This document shows, piece by piece, positions 27,703-36,909 of a stretch of 64,000 bases of DNA (position 1 is its first letter; every line of letters starts with the position of its first letter). The notes under the pieces are model-generated. The model was given only the letters and a program-made list of their open reading frames with translations. It made no database searches and was not told the origin of the DNA. The stretch comes from AP-15 sp963846635 (GTDB lineage Bacteria > Pseudomonadota > Alphaproteobacteria > ATCC43930 > CGMCC-115725), in the NCBI GenBank assembly GCA_963846635.1, contig CAWJXM010000007.1, positions 4,551 to 68,550 of the forward strand. Reading direction: 5' to 3'. The position numbers were made by a program, and so were the translations under genes.

Positions 27703-28720
27703 TTATTCGCCCCAGACGAGGAACAGCCCGACATCGCCCGGCATGCCACCGGGGTAATCCAGGACCCGGGCGCCCAACCGAAACCCGTTGGGTCTCAGCT
27801 CGTGTTCCCAGCGCAGATACAATTCGGCAGCCTCGCCGCGCAAGGTGGTTGGCCAATTCGGCTCCATCGCGTTGATCGCCCGCCCGCGGTCGCTGCACAG
27901 CTGCGATGGAAAGCGCAGCAGCATCAACTCGGTTTGCCCGCGTTCGGCGGCCTGACGAGCGTTGTGCAGCATCGCCTGCCATGTTTCGTCGCCAATATGA
28001 TGATCGATCAGCTCCTTGACCGCTTGCTGCCGGCGTTCGGCCGCGGCCCGGCGCTCCGCTTCGCGGTGCTGCACTTCGCCGCGCTGGTGATCGCGCACCA
28101 GGGCACGAAGATCCTCGGCTGGCAGGCGGGTCTCCCCGGCCACGGCCGGCGCACTGGTGGGGGGACCGTGATCGGCCGCGCCGCTCTGCCGATGCGCTTG
28201 ATACGCGCGATCGACCCATGCAAAAAACCCGCCGCCATTCGTCTGCGATCGCGGTTGGGCCGAGCTCAGCTTCGCATCCGCCAGGGCCCGCAACAGGTCG
28301 GCGCGGCTGACAATTCCGACCATATGGCCGTCGCGCACGATCGGCACGCGCTTGATGCGATGGGCTGCGAGAAGACGCGCGATCTCTGCGATATCGGCAT
28401 CTTCGCCGATCGAAACGATCGGCGACAGTCATAACGTCGCGGGCGCTGCGCTGCCGGGCCCGCAATTGGCCGAGGAATTCGGAGGAAAGGCTCTCGCCCT
28501 CGGCAAGCATCGCCAGCCACCAGTCGCGCCTTGCGGCCCGATCCGCACCGTTGCGGCCGATCAGGTCGCCCTCGCTGACCATGCCGATCGGCGCCCCGCT
28601 CGCATCGACCACCGGAACCGCGCTGATGCCATTGTCGAGCAAAAGCTTGGCAATCTCGTGGATTGGTGTGTCAGGGGTGACCGAAACCACCCGGGTTGTC
28701 ATCACATCGCGTGCATTCAT
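27703..28720 (-). CDS. CBS domain protein with C-terminal extension, frameshifted
   Basis: ATG 28720 starts MNARDVMTTRVVSVTPDTPI, first CBS domain. The second CBS motif ARDVMT is followed by a frame change near 28418-28428, after which IVSIGEDADIAEIARLLAAH and MVGIVSRADLLRAL continue in the other frame to the stop at 27703. Beyond the CBS pair there is a C-terminal region of about 190 residues ending in VLDYPGGMPGDVGLFLVWGE. It contains LLRFPSQLCSDRGRAIN and WPTTLRGEAAELYLRWEHEL, a module seen attached to CBS domains in alphaproteobacteria; its role is unknown. It lies between two FNR-type boxes. Confidence 0.78.
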
Positions 28721-28910
28721 GCGTTTATCCGTCGCTGAGCATCGGTTAGAGAGCCTAACAACTGGCGGGGCGAACCGGGTTCGAGATTGAGTACACAATC
28801 GACCGAGCCGAACCTTGCTCTGCCTCGACAGCTCGCCCTTGAGCCGAGTTAGGGGCTGAGGCGAGATCAGTTTTCGCGCCCCGAGTAGCACGGACAAGAG
28901 CAAACTATGA

Positions 28911-28924
28911 ATGATCTGGATCAA
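28911..28924. promoter_or_regulatory. FNR/Anr/FixK-type box between the CBS and hibernation-factor genes
   Basis: The same 14-base sequence as at 27496-27509. It lies 190 bases from the start of the minus-strand CBS gene and 155 bases from the plus-strand S30AE/cold-shock gene, so it could serve either one or both. Confidence 0.65.
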
Positions 28925-29078
28925 TGCCCGCCGCGAGATTCGGGTGCTTTAGTGTCCATGGATTGCGAAGTGAGCCGGGTCTGCCATCGCTACGTGAAAA
29001 CTCGGCTATGCCGGGGCTTTGGCGCGCCTCCGGGTGTTTGCAACAAGACAAACCGCCTCGCTCCGGAAAGGAGAGTAA

Positions 29079-29666
29079 ATGCAGGTTCCGCTTCAAATCA
29101 CGTTTCGCCACATGCCCAGCTCGGAGTTGCTCTCAGCGCTGATCCGCGAACGAGCCGAGGAGCTCGAGCGCTACTACGACAGGATCATCTCCTGTCGGGT
29201 CGCTGTCGAACTCCAGCACGCGAGACATCATAAGGGAAATCTGTTCCGGGTTCGGATCGACCTCACTGTCCCCGGAAAGGAGATCGTCGTTGGGTATGAC
29301 CCTGCTGATCATGCGCACGAGGACGCCTATGTCGCAGCGCGCGATGCGTTCGATGCGATACGACGGCTGCTCGAAGATTATGTCCGCGAGCGGCGCGGTG
29401 AGGTGAAGCTGCATGCCGTCCCCGACCATGGCCGGATCGTGCGTCTGATCGCCGAGCAGGATTACGGCTTTATCGCGACCCCAGACGGCAGCGAGATCTA
29501 TTTCCACCGCAACAGCGTCGCCAATGACGGGTTTGGGAAGCTTGCGGTGGGCGATGAGGTGCGCTTCGTGATGCAGGATACGGAGAGCGCCCGCGGTCCG
29601 CAGGCAAGCACGGTCGTTCCGCTCGGCAAGCGCCATCTCCCGCCGACGGAAGCGGTTCGCCGCTGA
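29079..29666 (+). CDS. Ribosome hibernation (S30AE/HPF) domain fused to cold-shock domain
   Basis: 195 residues; ggaaaggagagtaa gives a strong ribosome site before ATG 29079. Residues 1 to about 110 form an S30AE/RaiA-HPF fold (LQITFRHMPSSELLSALIRE, AYVAARDAFDAIRRLLEDYV). Residues about 118-185 form a cold-shock OB-fold (GRIVRLIAEQDYGFIATPDG, then EIYFHRNSV and GDEVRFVMQDTE). S30AE proteins bind the 30S subunit at the decoding and mRNA channel; a cold-shock domain would add RNA binding. Its place beside cyd, CBS and Hsp20 genes suggests induction by oxygen limitation or stasis. Confidence 0.88.
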   Translation: MQVPLQITFRHMPSSELLSALIRERAEELERYYDRIISCRVAVELQHARHHKGNLFRVRIDLTVPGKEIVVGYDPADHAHEDAYVAARDAFDAIRRLLEDYVRERRGEVKLHAVPDHGRIVRLIAEQDYGFIATPDGSEIYFHRNSVANDGFGKLAVGDEVRFVMQDTESARGPQASTVVPLGKRHLPPTEAVRR

Positions 29667-29697
29667 TCCTTGCCAAATTGCGATAGGAGGTGCCGTG

Positions 29698-30009
29698 ATG
29701 CCACAGCGTTCACGACCGGCAACCGCTGCCGAGGTGATTAAAATCGTCGGGCCGCTCGATGACGCGGTGGTGATGCGGATCGTTGCGACGGAGGCCACCG
29801 CGGCCGAAGTGCTCGAAGCATTCACCTGGGCGGCGGCAGACGATCAGATCGGCACCGAACTCGAACGGGCCCCGCGGGGGGCAGTCGCGCGGGTCTATGA
29901 AATCCTAAAGCAGGAGGAACTGGACTCGCGACGACAACGGCTGATTTCGCAGGCCCCAACGGAATCGATCACTGGATTATTCTGGGGATTGCCTTCCCGC
30001 GCTCGATAA
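29698..30009 (+). CDS. Small conserved hypothetical protein
   Basis: 103 residues; ataggaggtgccgtg places a strong Shine-Dalgarno 7 bases before ATG 29698. The N-terminal half, ATAAEVIKIVGPLDDAVVMR followed by EATAAEVLEAFTWAAADDQ, is a compact alpha/beta piece with no motif that I can assign. It follows the hibernation-factor gene by 31 bases in the same direction, so the two are probably co-transcribed. Length and composition look normal for a real gene. Confidence 0.7.
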   Translation: MPQRSRPATAAEVIKIVGPLDDAVVMRIVATEATAAEVLEAFTWAAADDQIGTELERAPRGAVARVYEILKQEELDSRRQRLISQAPTESITGLFWGLPSRAR

Positions 30010-30203
30010 AATGTTCACAGAATATGAAATGACGCAGGGGCGGCTCTCTTCGGATTCGATCAAATCGGCCGCCGTTTGGCTTTATGCCGCCCCATCTCGG
30101 CCCGAGCGAGGAAATCGCGCAGCACACGGCTGTTCCCGAACGCGACGGGCACTGACTGCGAGGCCGGCGACAAAACCCGACCTGTGTCGGGGCGGACCCG
30201 TCG

Positions 30204-30947
30204 TCATCGCGGGGGATACATCGGGCCGCGTACCACCGGATTGGCCGGGTCCGGGGTGAAGATGCTGGCAAGCAGCACCGCCAGGACGCCGGTCAAAAAG
30301 ATGCCGTCGAAAGTGCCGGCGCCGCCGATCGACGCCACCGGTGCGCCGAGTCCTTGCACCTTGTCCAGATTGAGCAGGTCGGCGCCGACCAAACAGCCGA
30401 TCGAGCCGCCGATATAGGCGATCGGCGGCGCTTTCCGCCTGGAAAGGATCAGTGCCACTGCCGCTGTCGTCAACGGCGGTACGAAGACCGGGAGAGCGAT
30501 GCCGAGCCCCGGAACGGGTCGGGCGAGCCAATGGCATACTCCGGCCACGACGGCGATTGCAATCGGTGCCCGAAACCACAGCCGATACCGAAAAAACAAA
30601 TAGAGTGATAGCAGACCCGGGATCACCGCACCGCCGACATTGACAGCAATGATCGTCCCCGGCCAATCCCGCACCATTGGGATCACGTAATCCATGCCGA
30701 AAAAAGAAATGATCTGGCCGGTGACGATCTGCCGGGCGGGATATTGCGCAACCGGGATATTGAAATAGCTCCCGGCCAGTGAGGCCAGCAGCAAGATCAG
30801 TGCTGCTGTCGAGCTGAGGCCGATACGCATCGAGGCGAAGCGGAAGGCCCGCACCTCGATCCACACGACGACGATAAACCAGACGACCGCCAGTGCAGAA
30901 AAGTGCCGCAGTCCGAGCGGAAGATATTGGAGCCTGTTGAAATCCAT
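30204..30947 (-). CDS. DUF1614 family membrane protein
   Basis: 247 residues from ATG 30947 (MDFNRLQYLPLGLRHFSALA). Six or more hydrophobic helices can be seen. The C-terminal signature, IGGSIGCLVGADLLNLDKVQ and then GAPVASIGGAGTFDGIFLTG, is diagnostic of DUF1614, an integral inner-membrane family of unknown function in archaea and proteobacteria. It ends with the short tail PVVRGPMYPPR. It faces the stress block and has no obvious operon partner. Confidence 0.85.
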   Translation of the reverse strand: MDFNRLQYLPLGLRHFSALAVVWFIVVVWIEVRAFRFASMRIGLSSTAALILLLASLAGSYFNIPVAQYPARQIVTGQIISFFGMDYVIPMVRDWPGTIIAVNVGGAVIPGLLSLYLFFRYRLWFRAPIAIAVVAGVCHWLARPVPGLGIALPVFVPPLTTAAVALILSRRKAPPIAYIGGSIGCLVGADLLNLDKVQGLGAPVASIGGAGTFDGIFLTGVLAVLLASIFTPDPANPVVRGPMYPPR

Positions 30948-31191
30948 CCTGCGCCAACCTGATCGGAGGCACGCTATGCGCGCGGTATCCGTCGGCACCG
31001 ATCGCCGATGGACAAATTCGATTGCAGCTACCTCCGCTCTGAGAACGCCGCCGATCGATTCGCGATCCGATCGAGTCAACCGGCGCCCGGTTTTCACGCG
31101 CAAAGGCAGTTCGAATTGGACGGCGGGATCGGCGGGGCCGCGATATGCTTAACCCTAATGCACTGAACTGCGACAAGGGGGAGACGCCGCT

Positions 31192-32268
31192 GTGGAACCG
31201 CTCTATTTTGGAACGGAGCAGGTCACCCAAGAAGACCGCGCCTATCGCGGATCGCGCTATTCGGAAGTGCGCGACGCGGTATTCGCCAATCCCTACCGGA
31301 GGGTATGGGGTGGCACCGGCGAGCCGGCTTGGCCGGCATATCGTGTCACCTTGGCGAGCGTGCTGCGCGGTGCTGTGCGCCGGCAAATTCCGTATTTCTT
31401 TCGGCAGGCAGTTGCGCGCGCCGTCGACTCGCGGGCCGATTTGCGCTGGGGTCGGGACAGCAAAGGCTTTCGCCGGCTGCTGCATCCGAATGGTATCTGC
31501 CTAACCGGGGTTTGGGAGATTTCCGAAGAGACGCAATATTCCGGGTATTTCCGCAATCGCAGCCGCGCATTGCTGATCGGACGCTACTCGACTTGCTGTA
31601 ACGCCACCCGGCGCGGATATGAGCGGTCGTTGTCGCTGGTCGGCAAATTGTTTCCGACAACAGACCCGGATCATGCCGAACCATTGCGCACGGCAAACTT
31701 CATTACACAGCAGGATATCGGCGGGGATCGCACCGATTTCATCAATGACGCAGTTCTGCTGAATGCACCCAACACCACCGCCTGGCGGCGTGGCTCCGGT
31801 GCGCCGGTACTGCTGGTGACTGGGATCGTGTTCGGCCAGGTCGACAAAAACCCGACCATTCGGCAACTCTATCAGATTGCCGAACTCGGCAAGTCAGAAG
31901 ACGAACCGACCCGAACGCCAAAGTTCATGCGGCTCGTTGTCGACCCCCGTCAGCCGCGGATCGCGGGTGAGGATTTAGATTTTCGCGACGAGATCATGGC
32001 TCAGATATTCGATCGCGGCGATCCCGTTGCAAAACGCAGCCTGACCTTCTTGATCGAAGTAACCGAGCATGGCGAAACGCGCGGCCCCGACTTTTTCCAG
32101 CGGCGAACGTTTCGCGATTGGACCCGGATCGGAAGCATCACATTCGACAACGCGATCGCATCTTATAACGGCGACTTCGTCCTTCACTTCACCCATCCGA
32201 CTTGGCGGGACGACCCGGATGATCCGGCGACGGCGACCCGCGTCAATGAGCACAAGGTGAGGCGATAG
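31192..32268 (+). CDS. Conserved protein of unknown function (HPNGIC...GYF family)
   Basis: 358 residues from GTG 31192, with aagggggag about 9 bases upstream. Visible motifs are LLHPNGICLTGVWEISEETQ, YSGYF, LSLVGKLFPTTDP and TANFITQQD. I remember a family with this pattern (H.NGIC..G.W.I......Y.GYF then a G.GKLFPT...D block) that is annotated only as hypothetical; a distant similarity to catalase-fold haem proteins is conceivable but not shown. No signal peptide or membrane helix is seen. It stands alone on the plus strand, convergent with the esterase gene. Confidence 0.7.
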   Translation: MEPLYFGTEQVTQEDRAYRGSRYSEVRDAVFANPYRRVWGGTGEPAWPAYRVTLASVLRGAVRRQIPYFFRQAVARAVDSRADLRWGRDSKGFRRLLHPNGICLTGVWEISEETQYSGYFRNRSRALLIGRYSTCCNATRRGYERSLSLVGKLFPTTDPDHAEPLRTANFITQQDIGGDRTDFINDAVLLNAPNTTAWRRGSGAPVLLVTGIVFGQVDKNPTIRQLYQIAELGKSEDEPTRTPKFMRLVVDPRQPRIAGEDLDFRDEIMAQIFDRGDPVAKRSLTFLIEVTEHGETRGPDFFQRRTFRDWTRIGSITFDNAIASYNGDFVLHFTHPTWRDDPDDPATATRVNEHKVRR

Positions 32269-32313
32269 CGAATGTTGCCGGCACCGCCGGCGCGTCTTCC
32301 GGCTGAACCGAGA

Positions 32314-33252
32314 TCAGGCAAAAGCGCGTCTGAAGGCGGCCCAGACCTGACGCTGCGCGTTCATCGCATCGTCGACGACCGGGACCATGCCGAGAAAGCC
32401 ATGAATCATACCCGGGTATTCGCGGTATTCGACCGGCACGCCGGCAGCTCGCAACGATTCGGCATAGCTCTCACCGTCGTCGTGCAGCACGTCGCACTCG
32501 GCGGTGATCACGATCGCCGGAGCGACGCCGGCGAGGTTCGGTGCCCGCAACGGCGAGGCGCGCCAATCCTCGGCATCGGTGGGCGAGCGCAAATAATGCC
32601 GGGCGAACCACGCCATCGCCTCGCGCGTCAAAACGCCGTAGCCTCGCTCATATTTCTCGTAGCTGGCACCGGCCAAGATGTAGTCGCCGACCGGATAGAC
32701 GAGCGACTGCAAGCGAAGTTTCGGTCCTCCGGCATCGCGCGCCATCAACGCCACAACGGCAGCGAGGTTGGCGCCGGCGCTGTCGCCGTGTACGCCGAGC
32801 CGGTCCGGGTCAGCGCCGAGACTCTCGGCATTGGCGTGAAGCCATTTGAGTGCGGCGAACGAGTCATCGACCGCCGCCGGGAATTTGTGCTCCGGCCCCA
32901 TCCGGTAATCGACCGAAGCGACCACCGCTCCGACCCCCGCGCACAAATTGCGGGCGACGAGGTCATGAGTGTCGAGGCTGCCGATGACATGCCCACCGCC
33001 GTGAAAATAGGCGATCGCGGGAACCGGCGCCGGGGCATCGGGCCAATAGAGGCGGAGCCGGATGTCGCCGCCAGGCCCCAAAATCGGCCGCTCCTCGATA
33101 CGGGCGACCGGCAACGGTTCGGCCTTGCGCGCCCGCGCTGTCGCTTCCATCTGGGCGCGCGCCTCGTCAGGGGTCATCTCCTCGATCGGCCGCAACTGCG
33201 CCTTTGCCATCGCCTCGAGAACTTGGACGATCTGCGGGTGCAAGTTCGGCAT
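32314..33252 (-). CDS. Alpha/beta hydrolase (HSL-type esterase)
   Basis: 312 residues. Oxyanion-hole motif IAYFHGGGHVIGSLDTHD (near residue 80), nucleophile elbow GDSAGANLA (near 150), catalytic Asp in ITAECDVLHDDG and His in MIHGFLGM. This is the hormone-sensitive-lipase family (GDSAG group), which hydrolyses short-chain esters in the cytoplasm. It lies 13 bases downstream of the luciferase-like oxidoreductase gene on the same strand, so the two are probably co-transcribed. Confidence 0.92.
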   Translation of the reverse strand: MPNLHPQIVQVLEAMAKAQLRPIEEMTPDEARAQMEATARARKAEPLPVARIEERPILGPGGDIRLRLYWPDAPAPVPAIAYFHGGGHVIGSLDTHDLVARNLCAGVGAVVASVDYRMGPEHKFPAAVDDSFAALKWLHANAESLGADPDRLGVHGDSAGANLAAVVALMARDAGGPKLRLQSLVYPVGDYILAGASYEKYERGYGVLTREAMAWFARHYLRSPTDAEDWRASPLRAPNLAGVAPAIVITAECDVLHDDGESYAESLRAAGVPVEYREYPGMIHGFLGMVPVVDDAMNAQRQVWAAFRRAFA

Positions 33253-33265
33253 CGTCGTCTGCTCC

Positions 33266-34474
33266 TTATTGCGTAGCGGCGGCGATCGCGGCGGGTCTCG
33301 CTTGCGCCGGGCTCAGCTCGCGCAATCGCGGCAGAACCTCTTTGGCGAACAAGGTGATATTCGCGACCGTGTCGGCATGATCGAGAAACCCGCCCTGACC
33401 GAACATCAGCAGATTGCCAAAGCCGCCGACGCTGTCGTGCAGCGCCTTGATCTGGTTGTAGACGTCGTCCGGCGAGCCGGCGAAACAGGTGCCGCTCTCG
33501 ATCAACTGCTCGATCGATGCAGTGATCTGATCGACCGGATTGCCATGCCGATCGCGCACAAAGCCGCCGCGCTTCCCGCCGGCCTTGAGCATCGCGATGT
33601 TCGCGGCAAGCGAGTTATAACCCGGCGGGTTGGTAAAGGGCTCAGCCACGACCGGCGAGGTGCGGACATAGTCGGCGGCGAGATTGGCGCGGCGTAATCC
33701 CTCTTCGCGCGTCTCCCCGACGCCAACCACGCCGGCATAGGCGAACCGGTCGGCACCGGCGGTCCAGCCGAGTTCCTGCGCGCGCTGACGATAAGCCTCG
33801 AACATCGGTCCAGCGGCCGAAATCGACAATAACGTGCCGACGACGTGTCCGCGCTCGGCCGCCATCCGCCCGGTCTCGACGCTCAAGCCGGTCATCCACA
33901 CCGGAGGGGTCGGCTGCTGCAATGGCCGCGGCCAGATGTTGACGTTGCGGTAATGGAAGAATTCCCCTTCCCAGTTGAACGGTCCATCGGACGTCGACAT
34001 CGCCTTGAGGATCAGATCGTGCGCCTCCCAATAGCGGCGCATCAGATTCGCCGGGTTGCTGTTGGCCGGCGCGATTTCATAAGGAGCACCCTTGACGAGC
34101 CCCATCTCCAGCCGGCCGCCCGACAACACGTCGAGCCACGCCATCTCCTCGGCGACGCGCACCGGGTCCGGCCGGTTCGCGATCGGCGTGCCGAGCGAGA
34201 GGAGCCGCGACCGCTTGGTCTCGCGGGCGATGACTGCCAACGCCATCGGCACCGAGATCGTCAGACAGGTCGAGGTGCTGTGGTGCTCGTTGACCATGAT
34301 GTCGAGCCCGACCTCGTCGCACAGCGCGAACTCGTCGAGATAGCGGTTCAGCAAGCGATGGCCGATTTGCGGGTCGTAATTGCGGTTCGGCAATACGACC
34401 CGTAGCGAGCCGCGCTTTAGTCCCTCCTCCCATGCCGGGTGATAGGCCATTTCCGAAAAGTACCAGACGCGCAT
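33266..34474 (-). CDS. LLM class flavin-dependent oxidoreductase
   Basis: 402 residues from ATG 34474 (GGGAG seven bases upstream). Bacterial luciferase-like TIM barrel: DEVGLDIMVNEHHSTSTCLT near residue 55, then VAEEMAWLDVLSGGRLEMGL, the classic flavin-pocket motif of this family. Members are FMNH2- or F420-dependent monooxygenases; the NEHH motif suggests the FMN alkane/aromatic monooxygenase-like group. It is probably the first gene of a two-gene operon with the esterase, which may process its product. Substrate unknown. Confidence 0.9.
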   Translation of the reverse strand: MRVWYFSEMAYHPAWEEGLKRGSLRVVLPNRNYDPQIGHRLLNRYLDEFALCDEVGLDIMVNEHHSTSTCLTISVPMALAVIARETKRSRLLSLGTPIANRPDPVRVAEEMAWLDVLSGGRLEMGLVKGAPYEIAPANSNPANLMRRYWEAHDLILKAMSTSDGPFNWEGEFFHYRNVNIWPRPLQQPTPPVWMTGLSVETGRMAAERGHVVGTLLSISAAGPMFEAYRQRAQELGWTAGADRFAYAGVVGVGETREEGLRRANLAADYVRTSPVVAEPFTNPPGYNSLAANIAMLKAGGKRGGFVRDRHGNPVDQITASIEQLIESGTCFAGSPDDVYNQIKALHDSVGGFGNLLMFGQGGFLDHADTVANITLFAKEVLPRLRELSPAQARPAAIAAATQ

Positions 34475-34686
34475 GGCGGTGCTCCCTACTCGGTCGGCTC
34501 AGATTACGCAATATTTCGAGTCCGGGTAAGCATCGTAAGGGATCGGCCCGGCTCCGCGATTGGTCCCGACCATGCCCCCGCTGCGCCGAATGTAGACTCC
34601 AACAGAAACGGCGCCGGCCATCGCGCTTCGCGACGCTCGCCCGCCTGAGGCTCGTCTTCGGCGCGGTCCTGCGGCATAAAGGGGCG

Positions 34687-36909
34687 ATGCAGCAGCCGGT
34701 CGCAATCGCCCAGGACCTCGTGCTCGTTGGTGGCGGCCATGCCCATGTGCATGTGCTGAAAAGCTTCGGCATGCGGCCGATGCGGGGGGTGCGCCTCACC
34801 TTGATCGCCCGCGATGTCGAGACCCCGTATTCCGGCATGCTGCCGGGCTGGGTCGCCGGCCACTACGATTTCGACGAATGCCATATCGATCTCGGACGCA
34901 TGGCCCGCTTTGCCGGCGCGCGGCTGATCCGCGACGAGGCGATTGGCATCGACCGCAGCCACCGTGTCGTATCCTGCCGCGCCCACCCGCCGATCCGGTG
35001 GGATTTTTTGTCGCTCGATATCGGCTCGGCACCGCGCGCCAACGACGTTCCGGGCGCGGCTGAGCACGCGATTTCGGTCAAGCCGATCGCCCAGTTCGCA
35101 GCACGCTGGGAAGCGCTGTTGGCGCGCGCTCGCAGCATGGCGCGGCTGCGGCTCGCAGTGATCGGCGGTGGCGCCGGGGGCGTCGAGCTGGCCTTGTCGG
35201 CGCAGTACCGGCTTGAGCAGCTGTGCGGGAGCGCGATCGAGGTCACGCTCGTCACCCGCGATGCGCTGCTGCCCTCGCACAACACTCGCGTCCGCAACCT
35301 TTTCGAGCACATCTTCGCCGAGCGCAGTATCACGATCGTCAACCATAGTCCCGTCGTCCAGGTCGACAACGGGGTGTTGGTCTGCGCCAACGGGCGCCGG
35401 ATCCCGTTCGACGAGGCGTTGTGGGTCACCGAGGCCGCGGCGGCGCCATGGCTCGCCAATACCGGATTGGCGTTGACCGATGCCGGTTTTGTCGCGATCG
35501 ACGAGACCCTGCGCTCGCCAACCGATCCGCGCATCTTCGCGGCCGGCGATATCGCGACGATGCTTGCCCATCCGCGCGAAAAAGCCGGTGTCTATGCCGT
35601 GCGGCAGGGTCCGCCGCTCGCCGCCAATCTCCGCCGTGCACTCGTCGGCGAGCCACTGCGCCGGGCGATCCCGCAACGGCGCGGGCTGGCGCTGATCGGC
35701 ACCGGCGACAAGCACGCGGTCGCCTCGCGCGGACCATTCGCCGCGCACGGCACTTATCTATGGCAGCTCAAGGACTGGATCGACCGGCGCTGGATGCGGC
35801 GCTATCGCGAATTGCCGCAAATGCAGCCCGAGTCCGGCGAGGAGCCGATGCGCTGCGGCGGCTGCGCCGCCAAGGTGCCGGCCGCGGTGCTCGGCCGGGT
35901 CATTGAACGGTTGCGGCCGGCTGGCAACGAGGCGGTTGCGATCGGGCTCGACAGCCCCGACGATGCGGCGCTGATCACATTCCCGGGCGCCCCGCCATTG
36001 CTGCAGACCGTCGACTTCTTTCGCGCAATGGTCAGCGATCCGTATCTGTTCGGCCAGATCGCCGCCAATCACGCTCTGAACGATATCTACGCAATGGGTG
36101 CGCTCCCGGACACGGCCCTCGCGATCGCCACCTTGCCGCCGGCGCGCCCAGAGATCGTCGAGCACGATCTTTATCACATGTTAAAAGGCGCCCTCGACGT
36201 GCTTGATGGGGCAGGTGCCGTACTCGTCGGCGGACACAGCGCCGAGGGCGCCGAGTTGGCGCTCGGCTTTGCCGTGACCGGACGCGCGCCCTCCGGTGCG
36301 GGCTTGCTGCGCAAATCGGGGCTGCGGACCGGCGACCACCTGATCTTGACCAAACCGCTTGGTACCGGGGTCATTTTGGCGGCCGAGGCGCGCGCGCTGG
36401 CGCCGGCCAAAGCGGTGGAGGATGCGATCGCCGCAATGCTGCAGCCTTCGGCAGCGGCGGCGGAGTGCCTTGCCGCCCACCGCGCGACTGCCTGTACCGA
36501 TGTGACCGGCTTCGGATTGCTCGGGCATCTGATGGAAATGTTGCGCGCGTCAGAAATGGACGCGGCACTCGACCCGGAGACGATACCGGTGCTCAACGGC
36601 GCGCTGGCGCTGACAGCACAAGGGATCACCAGTTCGTTGTATGCCGATAATCTCGCTTCCCTCGCAGGGCTTGATGATAGCGTGCAATCCCACCCCCTAG
36701 CTCCGCTGTTGATCGACCCGCAGACCGCCGGTGGCTTGCTCGCCGGCCTGCCGGCCGAGCGCGCCCGGCGCTGCCTCGCCGAATTGCGCAATCGCGGCTA
36801 TCGCGCCGCCTTGATCGGTCGTGTTGAGCGCCGCGCCGGAGCCCGGCCGCAGGTGCGCATGGCGGCAGGCGCGGCAGCAGCGCAGCCCGAGCCGGTCTTC
36901 GCCTCGTGA
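34687..36909 (+). CDS. selD: SelD with N-terminal NADH-dehydrogenase-like domain
   Basis: 740 residues from ATG 34687; the open frame to 34432 has no homology before it. Residues 1 to about 365 form a pyridine-nucleotide-disulfide oxidoreductase domain (LVLVGGGHAHVHVLKSF at the N-terminus, VIGGGAGGVELALSAQY near residue 155, IFAAGDIATM near 285). Residues from about 380 are selenophosphate synthetase, with the active-site block MRCGGCAAKVP (Cys form) and VGGHSAEGAELALGF. SelD makes selenophosphate from selenide and ATP. The fused oxidoreductase domain is a known arrangement and may supply reduced selenium. It overlaps selA by four bases. Confidence 0.92.
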   Translation: MQQPVAIAQDLVLVGGGHAHVHVLKSFGMRPMRGVRLTLIARDVETPYSGMLPGWVAGHYDFDECHIDLGRMARFAGARLIRDEAIGIDRSHRVVSCRAHPPIRWDFLSLDIGSAPRANDVPGAAEHAISVKPIAQFAARWEALLARARSMARLRLAVIGGGAGGVELALSAQYRLEQLCGSAIEVTLVTRDALLPSHNTRVRNLFEHIFAERSITIVNHSPVVQVDNGVLVCANGRRIPFDEALWVTEAAAAPWLANTGLALTDAGFVAIDETLRSPTDPRIFAAGDIATMLAHPREKAGVYAVRQGPPLAANLRRALVGEPLRRAIPQRRGLALIGTGDKHAVASRGPFAAHGTYLWQLKDWIDRRWMRRYRELPQMQPESGEEPMRCGGCAAKVPAAVLGRVIERLRPAGNEAVAIGLDSPDDAALITFPGAPPLLQTVDFFRAMVSDPYLFGQIAANHALNDIYAMGALPDTALAIATLPPARPEIVEHDLYHMLKGALDVLDGAGAVLVGGHSAEGAELALGFAVTGRAPSGAGLLRKSGLRTGDHLILTKPLGTGVILAAEARALAPAKAVEDAIAAMLQPSAAAAECLAAHRATACTDVTGFGLLGHLMEMLRASEMDAALDPETIPVLNGALALTAQGITSSLYADNLASLAGLDDSVQSHPLAPLLIDPQTAGGLLAGLPAERARRCLAELRNRGYRAALIGRVERRAGARPQVRMAAGAAAAQPEPVFAS

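Noticed and set aside
30036..30056. Fourth FNR-type box (gattcgatcaaatcgg)
   Set aside because: Only one half-site fits; the TTGAT half is missing at the right spacing.
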